Notes: generated by a model not told the origin, from the sequence alone. DNA of 64,000 nt from Calendula officinalis (GCA_963853835.1 OY970829.1:29971764-30035763); one strand, 5' to 3'. Numbered from the stretch's first letter, positions 45,482 to 63,803 are shown. Numbers and translations are program-made.

Positions 45482-48400
45482 TTAAGGCATGCCAAATGAT
45501 GACAAGGCTGATTGGAACAAAAGTGAGAAAGGGTGTGATGCAATCTGATCATCAGCTTTTATCTTGACATGTGCCTTGCACGTGGATGAGTTAATTATAC
45601 ACTCTACTAGAAAGTGTAAGTTGGTGGGGCCCTCTTTTTGTGCAAAAAAGAAGAGCTTGAAATTGGGTGCTTGTCCTCCTGAAGCTATGCAATGGATGGA
45701 ATTAAGTTGCATGTGCCGTACGAGTGCTTGAGGATTAGTCATGGCTGCCAGACCTTGTGGATTCATAGATACTTCCTGAAAAAAATTAAAATTTTAATCA
45801 GATATATAAATATAATTATTGAGTGATTTACAAAAATTGTTGATGTGGTTTCTGAATTCTGCGATTTTATCCCTAAACTTCCTTTTTTTTTGTCATTTTT
45901 CTCCTTGTGGTTTTTAGATTTCATTTTTTTCGTCCATTTTGACATAACATGACCAAAATACCCTTATCTGATTTTTTTAATGACTCTATTTTCGTCCATT
46001 TTGACATAAAATGACCAAAATACCCTTATCTGTTTTTGTCCATTTTGAAACAATGCCCTCTGTTTATGTACAAATTGCATGATGAATTTTCAAAACCAAA
46101 AACATGTTTTCGATTTTGGTTCCGTTCAGCTCAGTTCAGTTATTTTTAGCCTAAATGTTCATCTTATCCAAGGACCGAACCGAAACTGATAAAACCGTAA
46201 CCGAAAATGATGAATTTTCAAAACCGAAAACTGAACCGATTACATGTTTTCGGTTTCAGTTGGTTTTCGGTTCGCTTCGGTTTTTCGGGTCAAAATGCTC
46301 ACCCCTACTCAACCCAAATCAAAGTACCAACCCAAATCACCGGCCACCTAAATTAACACTAAGGGTATTTTGGTCATTTAATCTCAAAATGGACAAAAAT
46401 CACAAAAAAATAAATAAAAAATCAGTAATAAAATCACAGAATTCAGAAGACCACATGGACAATTTCTGTAATTTACTTTGTAATATAACATAATTTCAGA
46501 GAGAAGAGAAGAGAAGAGTTTTGAGTTGCTTACCTGTGATATAGATACAGGAAGTTGGCGCCATTTTTGCTGAAAAGTAGTTGGATCAAGCACAGCTTTA
46601 GCATTCAATTGCAGTGCAGGAGGTGCAGGAGGAACAACAGCAGCAGGAGAGACTCCTAAACCAAATATGTCATCAATTCCAAAGTTTGTTAATGGTTCAC
46701 TTTCTCTCACTTTCTCTTTTTCAGTTGAACTCAAAAGAAGATTTGCATCATTTGTAACATTTGCCTCAATTTGAACAGACAAATTTCCAAGATCTTCTGA
46801 CACCCCAAATGCACCTTGATGTTCCTTATCAGTGAACATGTAACAAGGCTTTTGGTAAAGAACAGATAAAGTATTAAACTCATCAAAAATCCTATCTTTA
46901 ATCTCACTGCTTTGAGTGTCGGCAAAAACAGAAACTGCTTGCTTAGGTGGATTCACCACACTTTTTGCAACAGACACATTCTGTTGCAAAAGGCGGTAGT
47001 AGAATAATGCTCTGTCGTGCACGTCTTGGTGCATGTCACCTAGACCAGCAGCTAGTGCTTGTCCCAATGCTTTTTGGGTCTCGGGTGCTCTTCTGAAGAA
47101 ACATTTCATCACTGCTGTAAGAAGATGCAAACGTACCTGAAATGACCATTTTACCCTTACTTTTGTTTTTATAGTCATAAGGGAAACATCTCTCCATCGT
47201 TGATAATAATAATTAATGGTCAAGATTAATCACACCTTTTTTACATGTAGGGGTATTTTGGTCATTTTTTTTTTTAATTTGTTTAATTTTTTTAATTTTT
47301 TTATATTTTAGAAATTTTTTATTTTTTTTCGTTAAAAACACATCATGTGATAATCACACGTGACTGTATAGTTGATCACATGTGGTTGTACAAAAACATT
47401 ACATTTAATCTGATATACAATCACATGTGATTAAGTATATAATCATACATGATTATCACATAATATTTTTTTTAACAAAATATAATTATATATTTAAAAA
47501 AAAATTGATAAATTTTATGCAAGTGCCAAATGACCAAAATACCACTTCACGTACAAAATATGTGATTAATATTGACCATTAGATATTATTGATCAATGGT
47601 TGAGATTTATCCCTTGTGACGACACAAAAATTAAGGATTACCTTGAACATTTACCATCATTATAAATCTTTTTCTTTTTTTGAAAAATAAAATAAAAATA
47701 AATTATTATTTTTACCTCGGGAGACGTCTCGTCCTCCCATTCTTGAATGAGAGCTTCCAAAGCATAAGGAGCATCTTGCATGTCTTGAGCATACTCGCCC
47801 AACATCCAAATGAGAGCAGCTTTGGCTTTTGGTTCTTGCACATTATTGCTGCTTATGTTTCCAATAACAGCTATGCAATCATGACTCCATTGCGGGTATT
47901 TTCTCAAAAGATCTTTTACAAGAACCTAAATTTCACAATCATATCATAATTAGTTAAGAGTAAATTACACAAATGGTCCTTTAGGTTTGTACCATATTAC
48001 ATATTTTGTCCTTTTGTACCATATTACATATTTTGTCCTTTAAACTCCTTATTTCTGAAACTATTGACACGTTTGGTCCTTTACCTAAACATACGTTGAC
48101 TTTTCCCGTCAAGTATGGTCACATGTGATACACGAGAGGGTAAATCTGTCCTTTTCCCTTTCCCTTCATCAATTTGAAACTCATAAAAACCCGTCTGTTT
48201 GACAGGAAAAGTTAACGCATGTCTAGGTAAAGGACTAAACATGTCAATAGTTTTAGAAATAAGGACTACCAGTGTAATTTATGAAGCTAAAGGACCAAAT
48301 ATGTCAATAGTTTTAGAAATAAGGACTACCGGTGTAATTTATGAAGCTAAAGGACCAAATAAATATGTAAGCTAAAGGACCAAATATGTCAATAGTTTTA

Positions 48401-51400
48401 GAATTTAGATATAAGGACTATGATACACTTGCCTGTCATCCTATATGATTTACATATAAATGATATACATATGGTAGGAGAAAGAAGGGGTGAGGGGTAG
48501 TATGGGTATTTGACAGGGGAAGTCGGTTAGGGTTAGTATAAATAAAGAAGTTGGAGAATAATGTGAGGTATGTTATGTTTGGTAAATTGAGAGATTACAG
48601 GAAACAAAGGTAAAGGGCTAGAGAGAGAATTATACTAAGGCTAAACTAATCCTAATTTTACCAAACATAACATACCTCACATTATTCTCCAACTTCTTTA
48701 TTTATACTAACCCTAACCGACTTCCCCTGTCAAATACCCATACTACCCCTCACCCCTTCTTTCTCTTACCATATGTATATCATTTATATGTAAATCATAT
48801 AGGATGACAGGCAAGTGTATCAATACCCTCCCGTAAAACTTCCACCTTGTCCTCAAGGTGGCAATTAGGAAATTGCACCACACTATCATCCAACCTCTCA
48901 CCACTTGTCTTAATCTTTCAATTTCATCTTGTTGATTTTGTGCATAGAAAGGAAGACTTGAAGTCATGTTAAAAATGAACTTGTAATCTGCCAACATCCT
49001 TTGTTCATCCATGCTCAACCCTTCATGATCTACCAATTCTTGAGTTTCTAAAACCTCGAAATCTACCAATGTCTTTTGACCCGAATTCAAGTCAACGGAA
49101 ACTGTTGACCCGATTTCAACAGTGTCAGCTGCCACCACAGCCTCGGGTATATCCTTTCCCGTTTGGCTCTCAAATTCCTCAATATCTTGATATACTAAGA
49201 CATTGAGCTCATTCTTTTTACACACATGCCTTAATATGAACTTTTCATCACATTTAAAACACAACCCTAAGCATTGTTTCATTTGTAATTCTGTATCAGT
49301 TAATCTCCGGAAATTATTAGTCAATTTCTCTTTTTCCCCAATCTCTTTGTTTAATTCTGTTTTATTGACCATTAAATCAATAACAGAATTGTTGTTCACC
49401 TGAGTACATTTCCAGTGATTAATAACACTATTCCTCTTTTCTACTTTGGTAGACAATTCCATAGCAGCACTCAAGTTAATCGGATTCAAAAACAGTACCT
49501 CTGGTCGAATTAATGGATCCAAACCATTTATGAACTGAGAAAGAAATACCTCTTCAGAAATTCCTTCTAGTGGTGCTGCTAAATTGACATATTCCCGAAC
49601 ATAATCAGCAACGTTTCCATCTTGTTTTAATGCCGGAAACTGCACATATTGTGTACTGTTTGAATTGGAACCGAATCGATGTAGTAACATCATCTTCATA
49701 TCTCTCCAATTTCGAATCGGACACCTCTTATTCTCCCATTTAAACATCCGTAATGCATCTCCTTCAAACGCAATTATAGCGAGCTCTAATTGTTCTGCAT
49801 TAGTCGAACGATTTAACAAAAAATACCTCTCAGCTCGAAGAATCCAGCTGTCCGGATCCGTTCCATCAAAAATCGGTAACTCGATTGTAAAGAAAGGACA
49901 ACCATCCGACAAATTGTTATCAGATAACGTACCGCCAGGCGATGCCTCAATCGGAGATTGCCCATTCTGAATCAATTCTTCAATTCTTTTCAACATCAAT
50001 TCCATATGCTCGTTATGTGCCTGAGTTGATTCAACATTCGATTGAACTAATTCGGGCAGCTTAAACACTTCCGATTGAATTGAATTGACCGCAGTTTCCG
50101 AATCATCTAGTCGACTGGTACTAGATCTGGTCGCCATGAATTCGTTTAGCTCTGAATCGATCGTCAATTTGATACAATCCAATTGTATCGTACACAAATC
50201 TTATAGAACTCTAATCGATTGAAGATTGAACAGTATGTTGAAAGGAACGATCGAATAAACAGTCAAATGAAAGGAAACAATCGAATTAAGAAAACAAACT
50301 GAACTACGTCTGATTGAATTTCGTAACTGTGTAACCTCCGATTGAATTGCGTACACAAATCGTATGATGAACCGATTCTGGTCTTAATAATGAATCGATT
50401 GAACTTATTCAATCACGTAACGAGAATCGAACTTGCGTGAATTGAAATTTCAATTTGATAGTACTGAACAGTGAATCGAATTAGGAAGCATAATCGATTT
50501 TCAGAATTGAATCGATTCACGCAATTGCATCACATCCGAGGATCGTGTTAATTGAAGTTTCAATTTCATCTACTTGAACGCCTAATTGCTTAGCGCCAGC
50601 CATGGATATAGGAACAACCAGCTCTGATACCAATTGATACACTTTAATAGTATCGAACAATCAATTGAATCAAATGTAATGGAATCGATTGATGAAGTAA
50701 ACGATTACACGAACTGGAATTGATTGAAGAATTAAACGAATACATAAACGGTAAATCGAGAGATTACAGGAAACAAACGTAAAGGGCTAGAGAGAGAATT
50801 ATACTAAGGCTAAACTAATCCTAATTTTACCAAACATAACATACCTCACATTATTCTCCAACTTCTTTATTTATACTAACCCTAACCGACTTCCCCTGTC
50901 AAATACCCATACTACCCCTCACCCCTTCTTTCTCCTACCATATGTATATCATTTATATGTAAATCATATAGGATGACAGGCAAGTGTATCAGACTACCAG
51001 TGTAATTTATGAAGCTAACGGACCAAATATGTCAATAGTTTTAGAAATAAAGATTACCAGTGTAATTTATGAAGCCAAAGGACCAAATATGTCAATAGTT
51101 TTATAAATAAGGACTACGATGTAATTTATGAAACTAAAGGACCAAATATGTAATATGGTACAAACCTAAAGGACCATTTGTGTAATTTACTCATTAGTTA
51201 ATTACTATTGGCACTTTTGGTCCTTTACCTAAACAGACGTTAACTTTTCCCGTCAAGTATAGTCACATGTGATGCATGAGGGGGTAAATCTGTCCTTTTC
51301 CCTTTCCCTTCACCAATTTGAAACCCATAAAAAACCCATTTGTTTGACGAGAAAAGTTAACGTCTGTCTAGGTGAAGGACCAAACGTGTCAATATTTCAG

Positions 51401-54003
51401 AAATAAGGACTACCGGTAGTCCAGTTTAATTTATGAAACTAAAGGACCAAATATGTAATATGGTACAAACCTAAAGGACCATTTGTGTAATTTACTCATT
51501 AGTTAATTCCTACGTTTCTTTTTAACAAGAAAAAAAAAATTAGTTTTAGATTTTAATTAATTTATTAACAAATTTACCAGTGTTTCTGCAGTCACATAGT
51601 CCTTATCCATCTCCAAAAACTGAAGCAACCTATCAACAATAGCATTCACATCATATTGCTGAAGAGCAATTTTCCCAACTGCTCTAATCGACTCCCGAGC
51701 AATTGGAATATCAACATTTGCAGCATACTCACACAATTCCGTCACTATTTCGTAAGTATTACTCTCATTAGTGACAGCTGTCAGCATCTCAAGCTTCAAT
51801 TTCTTAACATAAAACGGTTCATTATACTGACAGTAAAAATGCTTGTAATCTGATGCAAACAGCATCGGTGCACGCATGACCAAAAGATGCAAGTGGCTGA
51901 GAACTGCATAGGATTGTTCCGGGCTGCCCGAGCTGACCAGGGTCAGCAACGGGGCTTTGATTCGTTCATATACTTGTTGGTGAACATCGGTCATAGATAA
52001 AGTCAACTGTAGGAATAACTTTATGGTTGCTAGCACAACTGCACCATTTGCATGCTGTAGTCTATCTTCTAGAAGGTTCATGATGTCAAATATCTCGTTG
52101 CTGTCAGGTGGTGAATACTTGCAAACTAGCTCAAGAACACTACACTGGGCCCACTCGTTAAATTCTCTAATTTTGTTTAATAAATAATATATAATTGGTT
52201 TGCTAATTAAGGATTCTTTTTCTCTTGCTGCTTCTTCTGATGAACTTGCTTCTAATCCCAATATCTCTTGTAGAGCAGATAAACAATTTGCAACCACCTG
52301 TTTAATTTAATAATGGGTTAATATTTAATATCATAGAATAGTAACAAAGTTTCAAAAGTGTTCTTTTTAGGTCACTCAAACTTTACTTTCATTCTGTAAT
52401 AATAAACGTGTTTCAATAGTGTTTCGCTCATGTGAAATTTACCTTCTATAACAAGTTACTAGGTCACCTTCTATATAAATTTAAGTGTTTCAATTATGAG
52501 GTTTTTATATACTTCTTCCGTTTCTAAATAAGTGATACACTTTGATAACTTACCTTATTTGGTAAAAAGTAGTGGGACCCACACCCACTAATTATCTCAT
52601 TTAATATAATGAAATGACACATTTACCCTTGCTTTTATTTTTAAACATCATTAACTTCATTTTGTTCAAATTTTGTGGGACCCATTCTCCACTAACTATC
52701 CAATTTAATCTAATTAACCTTCATTATAACATTTTGCCTCAAAAACGTGAAACCAACAATGTATCACTTATTTTGAATCGAAGGAATTATAAATTTAGGA
52801 TTTTTCTAACATGTGCCTCATAGACGCATGTTAAGGTGTATTCAATGAAGTCAAATTTTCTAAAATTGTAATTGTAACAATCAACATCAATCAAGCTGAA
52901 TTTTTATAATTTTAGGTGATGTATTTAATGATTTTTGTGATTTTTTCTGGAAATTTTATGATAATTAATGCACTTTAACATGTTCCTATGGCGCACATGC
53001 TAGAAAAACCTATAAATTTATATATAAGGTGACCTAGTAACATGTTATAAAAGGTAAATTTCATATGATTGGAACACTTTTCAAAACTTGGTTATTATTA
53101 TATAGTGAAAGTAAATTTTGAGTGACCTAGATGGAACACTTTTGAAACTTTATTACTAAACCCTAGAAAGCTAAAAGCATAGTATAAATGGATTAATTCA
53201 AAAATCAAGATTTTAAACCTGCGGATCCGGATCATTAAGCATGAGATGCTTAAGAAGTGGCGGGAAATCAGCATCCAAACAAGTAGAAGTAGATATATGA
53301 TACAATTTAACCACCCCAACAGCTGCAACCATCCTCACATAGCTATTCCCATCTTTCAAACCCGAGCCCAACGGGCCCACCAAATACTCAACCAGATTCG
53401 GGACCCGAAGAGAACACAAACTCCTCAATGCCAGCCCTCGGATCATGGGATCCTCATCCTTACAATCTCTCTGAAGAAAATTTATTGTAAGCAATGCAAG
53501 ATCTGGATTATACTTAGCGTAATTACCAACATACAAGTAACACATCTTTTTGAGAACAATGTCTGACGTGGCAGAGCACATCACCATCTCGCTGAAAACT
53601 GAGGATACATCGATTCCGATAGTCATGTACGAGATCACTTTTTTGAATAAATCGCGTTTTGAATCGTCGGTTCCTGGTGCTCGGCTTCCGGCGAGCTGCC
53701 GGAGCTGCATCTTCAGATCTGAGACCTCGCCTTTACTGTTCAATTTCAATTTATCGTTACAAATCTACGTGTATTTGGACAAATTTCAAGTAACTAGGGC
53801 TCGGATAATCTAGACCTAGGTAAATTGGCGAAAAGACACATCAATTCGATATTTTCGATAATTAATTAGACAGATTGTTCATTGTATGATTTAAGTGAAT
53901 ACGATCGATAAATATGCGATGGATTGATGAGCAAAGTTATGTAATTGTACCCGGAGGGTTGCGACGGCGACGGAGATCGCTGAGATTGAGCCGGAGGAGC
54001 CAT
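45482..54003 (-). CDS. AP4B: AP-4 complex subunit beta (beta-adaptin-like A)
   Basis: Six exons on the minus strand: 54003-53951, 53735-53219, 52297-51578, 47925-47716, 47136-46534, 45775-45482. All have GT-AG introns, giving 798 aa. AP-4 is an adaptor at the trans-Golgi network that sorts cargo to the vacuole. It starts MAPPAQSQRSPSPSQPSG. The helical trunk follows (SEVSDLKMQLRQLAGSRAPG, DEDPMIRGLALRSLCSLRVP, YDVNAIVDRLLQFLEMDKDY), then a hinge with GIDDIFGLGVSPA, and a C-terminal appendage (SIHCIASGGQAPNFKLFFFA) ending FGMP. The match along the recalled Arabidopsis protein is very close, which separates it from the AP-1/AP-2 beta subunits. Intron 3 is about 3.65 kb because of a MULE-type MITE carrying a gag-only retroelement. 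The CDS itself shows no break. Confidence 0.95.
45820..46490. mobile_element. MITE-like element in AP4B intron 5
   Basis: Imperfect inverted ends (GAGTGATTTACAAAAATTGT against GACAATTTCTGTAATTTAC) enclose a repeated ATTTTCGTCCATTTTGACAT phrase and a CGGTTTTCGGTT-rich part. A relative is at 56831-57023. Confidence 0.55.
47330..47470. repeat. ATCACATGTGAT-rich palindromic tract in AP4B intron 4
   Basis: Several variants of ATCACATGTGAT and AATCATACATGATTATCACA in about 130 bp, able to fold back. The same word dominates 63446-63803. Confidence 0.6.
48421..48822. repeat. Palindromic (foldback) 3' LTR
   Basis: Two inverted arms of about 165 bp (48421-48587 and 48657-48822), both reading TGATACACTTGCCTGTCATC from the outside inwards, surround a centre of about 70 bp. 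The other LTR (50635-50991) has this sequence only once. Its remaining part is replaced here by an inverted copy of the LTR start. Confidence 0.85.
48743..50197 (-). CDS. Retrotransposon Gag protein (Ty3-type)
   Basis: An open frame of 484 codons; the likelier start is the internal Met of MATRSSTSRLDDSETA at 50137. It has a coiled coil (about 50-80), then the Retrotrans_gag signature: ELPIFDGTDPDSWILRAERY, AFEGDALRMFKWE, VQFPALKQDGNVADYVREYV and FINGLDPLIRPEV. A CCHC-like knuckle (CFKCDEKFILRHVC) follows in the last third. The final residues after about RLRQVVRGW run through the purine-rich tract into the 3' LTR and are probably not part of the ancestral protein. Gag forms the particle in which retroelement RNA is reverse-transcribed; enzymes would have to come from a partner element. 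Confidence 0.85.
   Translation of the reverse strand: MCTIQLDCIKLTIDSELNEFMATRSSTSRLDDSETAVNSIQSEVFKLPELVQSNVESTQAHNEHMELMLKRIEELIQNGQSPIEASPGGTLSDNNLSDGCPFFTIELPIFDGTDPDSWILRAERYFLLNRSTNAEQLELAIIAFEGDALRMFKWENKRCPIRNWRDMKMMLLHRFGSNSNSTQYVQFPALKQDGNVADYVREYVNLAAPLEGISEEVFLSQFINGLDPLIRPEVLFLNPINLSAAMELSTKVEKRNSVINHWKCTQVNNNSVIDLMVNKTELNKEIGEKEKLTNNFRRLTDTELQMKQCLGLCFKCDEKFILRHVCKKNELNVLVYQDIEEFESQTGKDIPEAVVAADTVEIGSTVSVDLNSGQKTLVDFEVLETQELVDHEGLSMDEQRMLADYKFIFNMTSSLPFYAQNQQDEIERLRQVVRGWMIVWCNFLIATLRTRWKFYGRVLIHLPVILYDLHINDIHMVRERRGEG
50621..50632 (-). other. Primer-binding site of the gag-only element
   Basis: The minus strand reads TGGTATCAGAGC, complementary to the 3' end of plant initiator tRNA-Met, two bases downstream of the 5' LTR. 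Confidence 0.85.
52512..52787. mobile_element. Stowaway-type MITE in AP4B intron 2
   Basis: CTTCTTCCGTTTCTAAATAA at the left (after TA) and TTATTTTGAATCGAAGGAAT at the right. The ends are diverged. Confidence 0.65.
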
Positions 54004-55126
54004 CGTTTGATCGATCTGATGATGTCAGTGGGAATCCTTCTGGTTTGTCAACAGTATCACCGCTAGGCTAACGAGGGTTTTAAAACAAAAACACAGCAAT
54101 TTTTATTTGAGAAATATTATTGGTATTTTATTATTTATGTTTATTTATGTGTTTAACTTACATGTCAAAAACAATGAATGATATGAGTAAAAAGAGAATT
54201 ACTACTATTTTAGATTATATATGTTAATTTGTACTGTGTAGACATATGATATAAGCATAAATAGTAAAAATTAATATTATTTCTCTTTTTATTTCGTTTA
54301 CTAGTGAAAATTACATTAGGTAAAGTATAAACTAAACGTTGTGTTTGTGTAGAAACGAATTTTTAAAAGATATCGATTTTCAGAATTTATGTATATCCGA
54401 TATATCCCAAAAATTATATATTTCTATTTATTTTATATTTTTAACAAATACAAAATGAATACAATTCTGAACAATATTTGAAGTGTTTAACATAAATTTT
54501 TTTTATATAAAATGTTAGTATTTTTTGAGATTCTTTTGGATAATTGAAGTTTTTCGGATATTTGGATCTGAAATTTCAGATATGTATACTAAAAATCCAC
54601 TATCTAAATTCAGAGTATCCCGTCCTGAAAACCCTATTAAGAACTCTTGATTATAGTCAGAGGAGGACCTAGTATGATTCTTATCTAAATTCACTATTTA
54701 AATTCAGAATATCTTCACATTATTTTATTGAATAAAAAATGAAAAACTCAATTCATTGTGAAAATTAGAGTTACTATCACCGTAATTTGTGCATTTTTTA
54801 ATGTGGACAAGAAGCATACTTTATTCATTATTTCCAATTACTATTGCCGCCTGTGTCATTTCTATTATTGGCTACAATACCATCGATCATCATCACTTTA
54901 CATTCATACCAACAACATAGCGTGTGTATCTTGCTAGTTTTTCTTTCACGAGATTAAAAGAAGTAATTTATTCTCTGTAATCTATCAATATAAGACTAGT
55001 ACGTACCATCATTTAAATAACATTGTACAATACTTGAAACACACAACATACGACCTTAAGGATTTTGAAGGCTAACGAAACTACTATAAGAATTAATCAA
55101 AAGAATTTAAACTAAAATCTAATGAA
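54004..55126. other. AP4B upstream region / NADP-ME 3' flank
   Basis: Contains the AP4B promoter and 5' leader; no TATA box could be assigned with confidence. AT-rich DNA follows up to the malic enzyme stop. No gene or repeat boundary is seen. Confidence 0.4.
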
Positions 55127-61470
<6,344 letters not shown>

Positions 61471-61478
61471 CTTGCAAG

Positions 61479-62690
61479 ATCATCCCTAATTAGATTTTAG
61501 TGGTTGGTAAACCTATCTACCCCTATATATTTGCCACATGTCCATTTGAACACTTCTTATTGGCATGTTTTGATGACATGTAATTAGGCTTAAATGCCAC
61601 CTGTCAACATGTATTTAAAAAAAGAAATTACTGATACCAATTTCATCTTCAATTAACGAAAAACGGAATCTAATTGCAGCCCTAAATCACGCAAAGACAA
61701 CAAACCCATCGGCATTATCATCTTCAACTATCGCCACATCGATTTTCCTTCAAATCGATGCAGTGAATACCGTGAAGAAATCCTCTCATCAAGTAATTGA
61801 CTCGAAAATGTCAATTGATTGCACTAACAAGAAGATTCTGGAAGAAGCTGTCATTATTCCGTTAAAACGCCTCCCTAACAAAACCTTTGAAATTTAATCG
61901 ATGTTTTCTCAATTCCATTATTTCGTGTGTTCATACTTCTCAATCTCGTGTTTTCACCAGGTATCTCAATCTTCTTCCAAACTTTTAAATTTTGTTTTGG
62001 ATTTCGTTTCGTTTGTGATTACTGTTCATAGTTGTAATCCATCATCGATAAAGTAATTTCTTTAAGTTTCAAAAAAATCTCAAACAGAAAATAAGATTTC
62101 ATGAGACTTGAAAAAATATTTATTAGTAAGGTTCTCAAAATTCCCAAAAAAAAATTCTCTTTTGCAGTAACGTACATTGCATCAATTTACATGATAAGGG
62201 TTCAGACAATTTTAGCACTCAAAATCTCATTTGAAAGTTAATCTCCTTTAAACATGTTTTTTGTATTTTAAATTTGTACAAATATATTGTTTGATAGTTA
62301 TTGACTGAGGGAGAGGTTTGACTATGCATCTGACTAAAACCATGTTATATGATTGAGATGACAACTTTACTCTTTTATTTATATAACATGTTAATGTTAA
62401 TTGTTAAACAAAAGTAAAAGTCATAACATATAAGTCAAAGTCATAACATATTATGTAATACGAAGTAGTAAGGTTACCTCTATTTGAGTCAACAACTTTT
62501 TCTCTCCAACCCGGTCAAAGGTTGGGTAAGAACCTTAATAAATGTTCTAACTTGGACAAAGTCAAAGGTCACTTCGTATTAAATAAGCAAGAGATAAATC
62601 AAACAGCCCTAAGACCAACTTAAGTATAAATCTTTTTGAGTAAATTATTGTATATCAAATTGTATATTTATGACATACAGAATCCCAATT
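61479..62690. other. Intronic insertion DNA of unknown origin
   Basis: Between the two 65-bp repeats. The 61630-61900 part is less AT-rich and may be another captured fragment, but no protein was recognised. The rest is AT-rich. Confidence 0.4.
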
Positions 62691-62725
62691 TCGGTTATAT
62701 GTCTTCCGGTTTTTTGTACTATACA

Positions 62726-63042
62726 ATTGATGATATTGCTGCAGCATTGCTTCTGGTAAATATATGAATCAATATATATTATTTCATCTTAATAAATAAA
62801 TTTGTTTATAATATTTTTATCTAATTGGTTGTAGGTTTATTTTGGTGTTTCAACATTGCTCGATGCCTCTTCTGGTGATGGTCTTAAAGCAGAGGTAATT
62901 TTATCTAATTTTTAATCAATATTTTATTTGACTTTTATGTGGTCAAACATGTTGACATAAATAAGTTCCAGGCTGAGATAGTTGTATCTGAACTCTCAAG
63001 TTTTTGGCAATGGTGCTAGGATATTGGCAGCAGCTAGCACAA
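62726..63042 (+). pseudogene. Fragment of a GDT1-like (UPF0016) gene
   Basis: Three exon pieces with introns retained: to 62755 (IDDIAAALLL), 62835-62894 (VYFGVSTLLDASSGDGLKAE) and from 62972 (AEIVVSELS). They match the linker and start of the second half of chloroplast GDT1-like transporters. After SELS an extra AGTTTTT shifts the frame; without it the DNA would read GNGARILAAAST. The stop is at 63017. Intron retention shows a DNA-level copy rather than a retrocopy. It lies in the NADP-ME intron on the opposite strand. Confidence 0.75.
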
Positions 63043-63445
63043 AGGTGTGAAGGCGGTCACAACTAAGAAGAAAACGATATGGTTACTCAAAATAGATTAG
63101 GGTTCTTAATTTATCATGTTATTAGCAAACTTAATTGAAGTATATAATTAGGTTAAATTTATAAATTATTCAACTATTATATGCCAACATCAATAGTTAC
63201 GGGCAGGCACTATAATCAAATTGAACTTATCATTAGCCCTCGCAAGACCGATTAGTGCATGGGATTAAAAGTATAATTCTGAAGCCGTTAATTAGCTTTT
63301 AGGGCATGTTTTTTTAAGGGGGTTTTGAGCTTATTAGTTTAATAAAGTTGCGTTCAAGGAAGTCCTTGATTTTTATAAAATCCGAAGGAACAAATCTTAA
63401 CCATTGGATCAAAAGATCCATTAACCATCATCATCATCATCATCA

Positions 63446-63803
63446 AATCACATGTGATTCAATATACAACCACCCCCATCATCAAATCACATGTGATTCA
63501 ATATACAACCACCAACGCCGGCGACCACCTCCGGCTGCCGTCCGCCGGCGGCCGCCGCCCTCCACCGGTCGCCGTCGTTCGCCGCCTCCGGCCGGCGCAA
63601 TTACATGTGATTGCAAGCAGCCGACGGTGGCAAGGGATTGCTGGTGGTGGAGACGGTGGCCGACAGAGGTTGGTGGTGGTCGGCCGTGTTGAATCACATG
63701 TGATTTAATACACATGGGTAGTGGTGGTCGGCGGTGTACAATCAAATGTGATTTAATACACATGGGGTGGTGGTGTTGTTGATGTGTTGAATCACATGTG
63801 TAA
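63446..63803. repeat. AATCACATGTGATT palindrome array with GC-rich core
   Basis: The 14-bp palindrome or one-base variants occur at 63446, 63485, 63599, 63692, 63740 and 63790. The outer copies carry CAATATACAACCACC-type or TTTAATACACATGGG arms, and the centre (63510-63600) is rich in CCGCCG. The whole may be a foldback MITE. Confidence 0.65.

Larger units (their letters stand above)
48421..50991 (-). mobile_element. Gag-only LTR retroelement (TR-GAG-like)
   Basis: 2571 bp, flanked by the 5-bp repeat GACTA (48416-48420 and 50992-50996). On the minus strand: 5' LTR 50991-50635 (TGATACACTT to AAGTGTATCA); two bases later a primer-binding site TGGTATCAGAGC (50632-50621) for initiator tRNA-Met; a gag frame; a purine-rich ACGGGAGGG before the 3' LTR (48822-48421). 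No protease, RT, RNase H or integrase is present. Size and content match published terminal-repeat retrotransposons with a GAG domain. The 3' LTR is rearranged (see its own entry). Confidence 0.85.
47958..51497. mobile_element. MULE-type MITE in AP4B intron 3, carrying a retroelement
   Basis: The left end GAGTAAATTACACAAATGGT is preceded by ATTAGTTAA (47949-47957). An end ACCATTTGTGTAATTTACTC followed by ATTAGTTAA occurs twice (at 51192 and 51497), so the right part was itself duplicated. Internal phrases such as GGACCAAATATGTCAATAGT are repeated several times around 48240-48420 and 51000-51110. Confidence 0.78.

Noticed and set aside
46155..46493. 112-codon frame antisense to AP4B intron 5
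   Set aside because: Lies in CGGTTTTCGGTT and AAATGACCAAAATACCC repeats; no domain.
63420..63763. His/Arg/Pro-rich coding region
   Set aside because: Overlapping frames on both strands over a GC-rich palindromic repeat; no motif.
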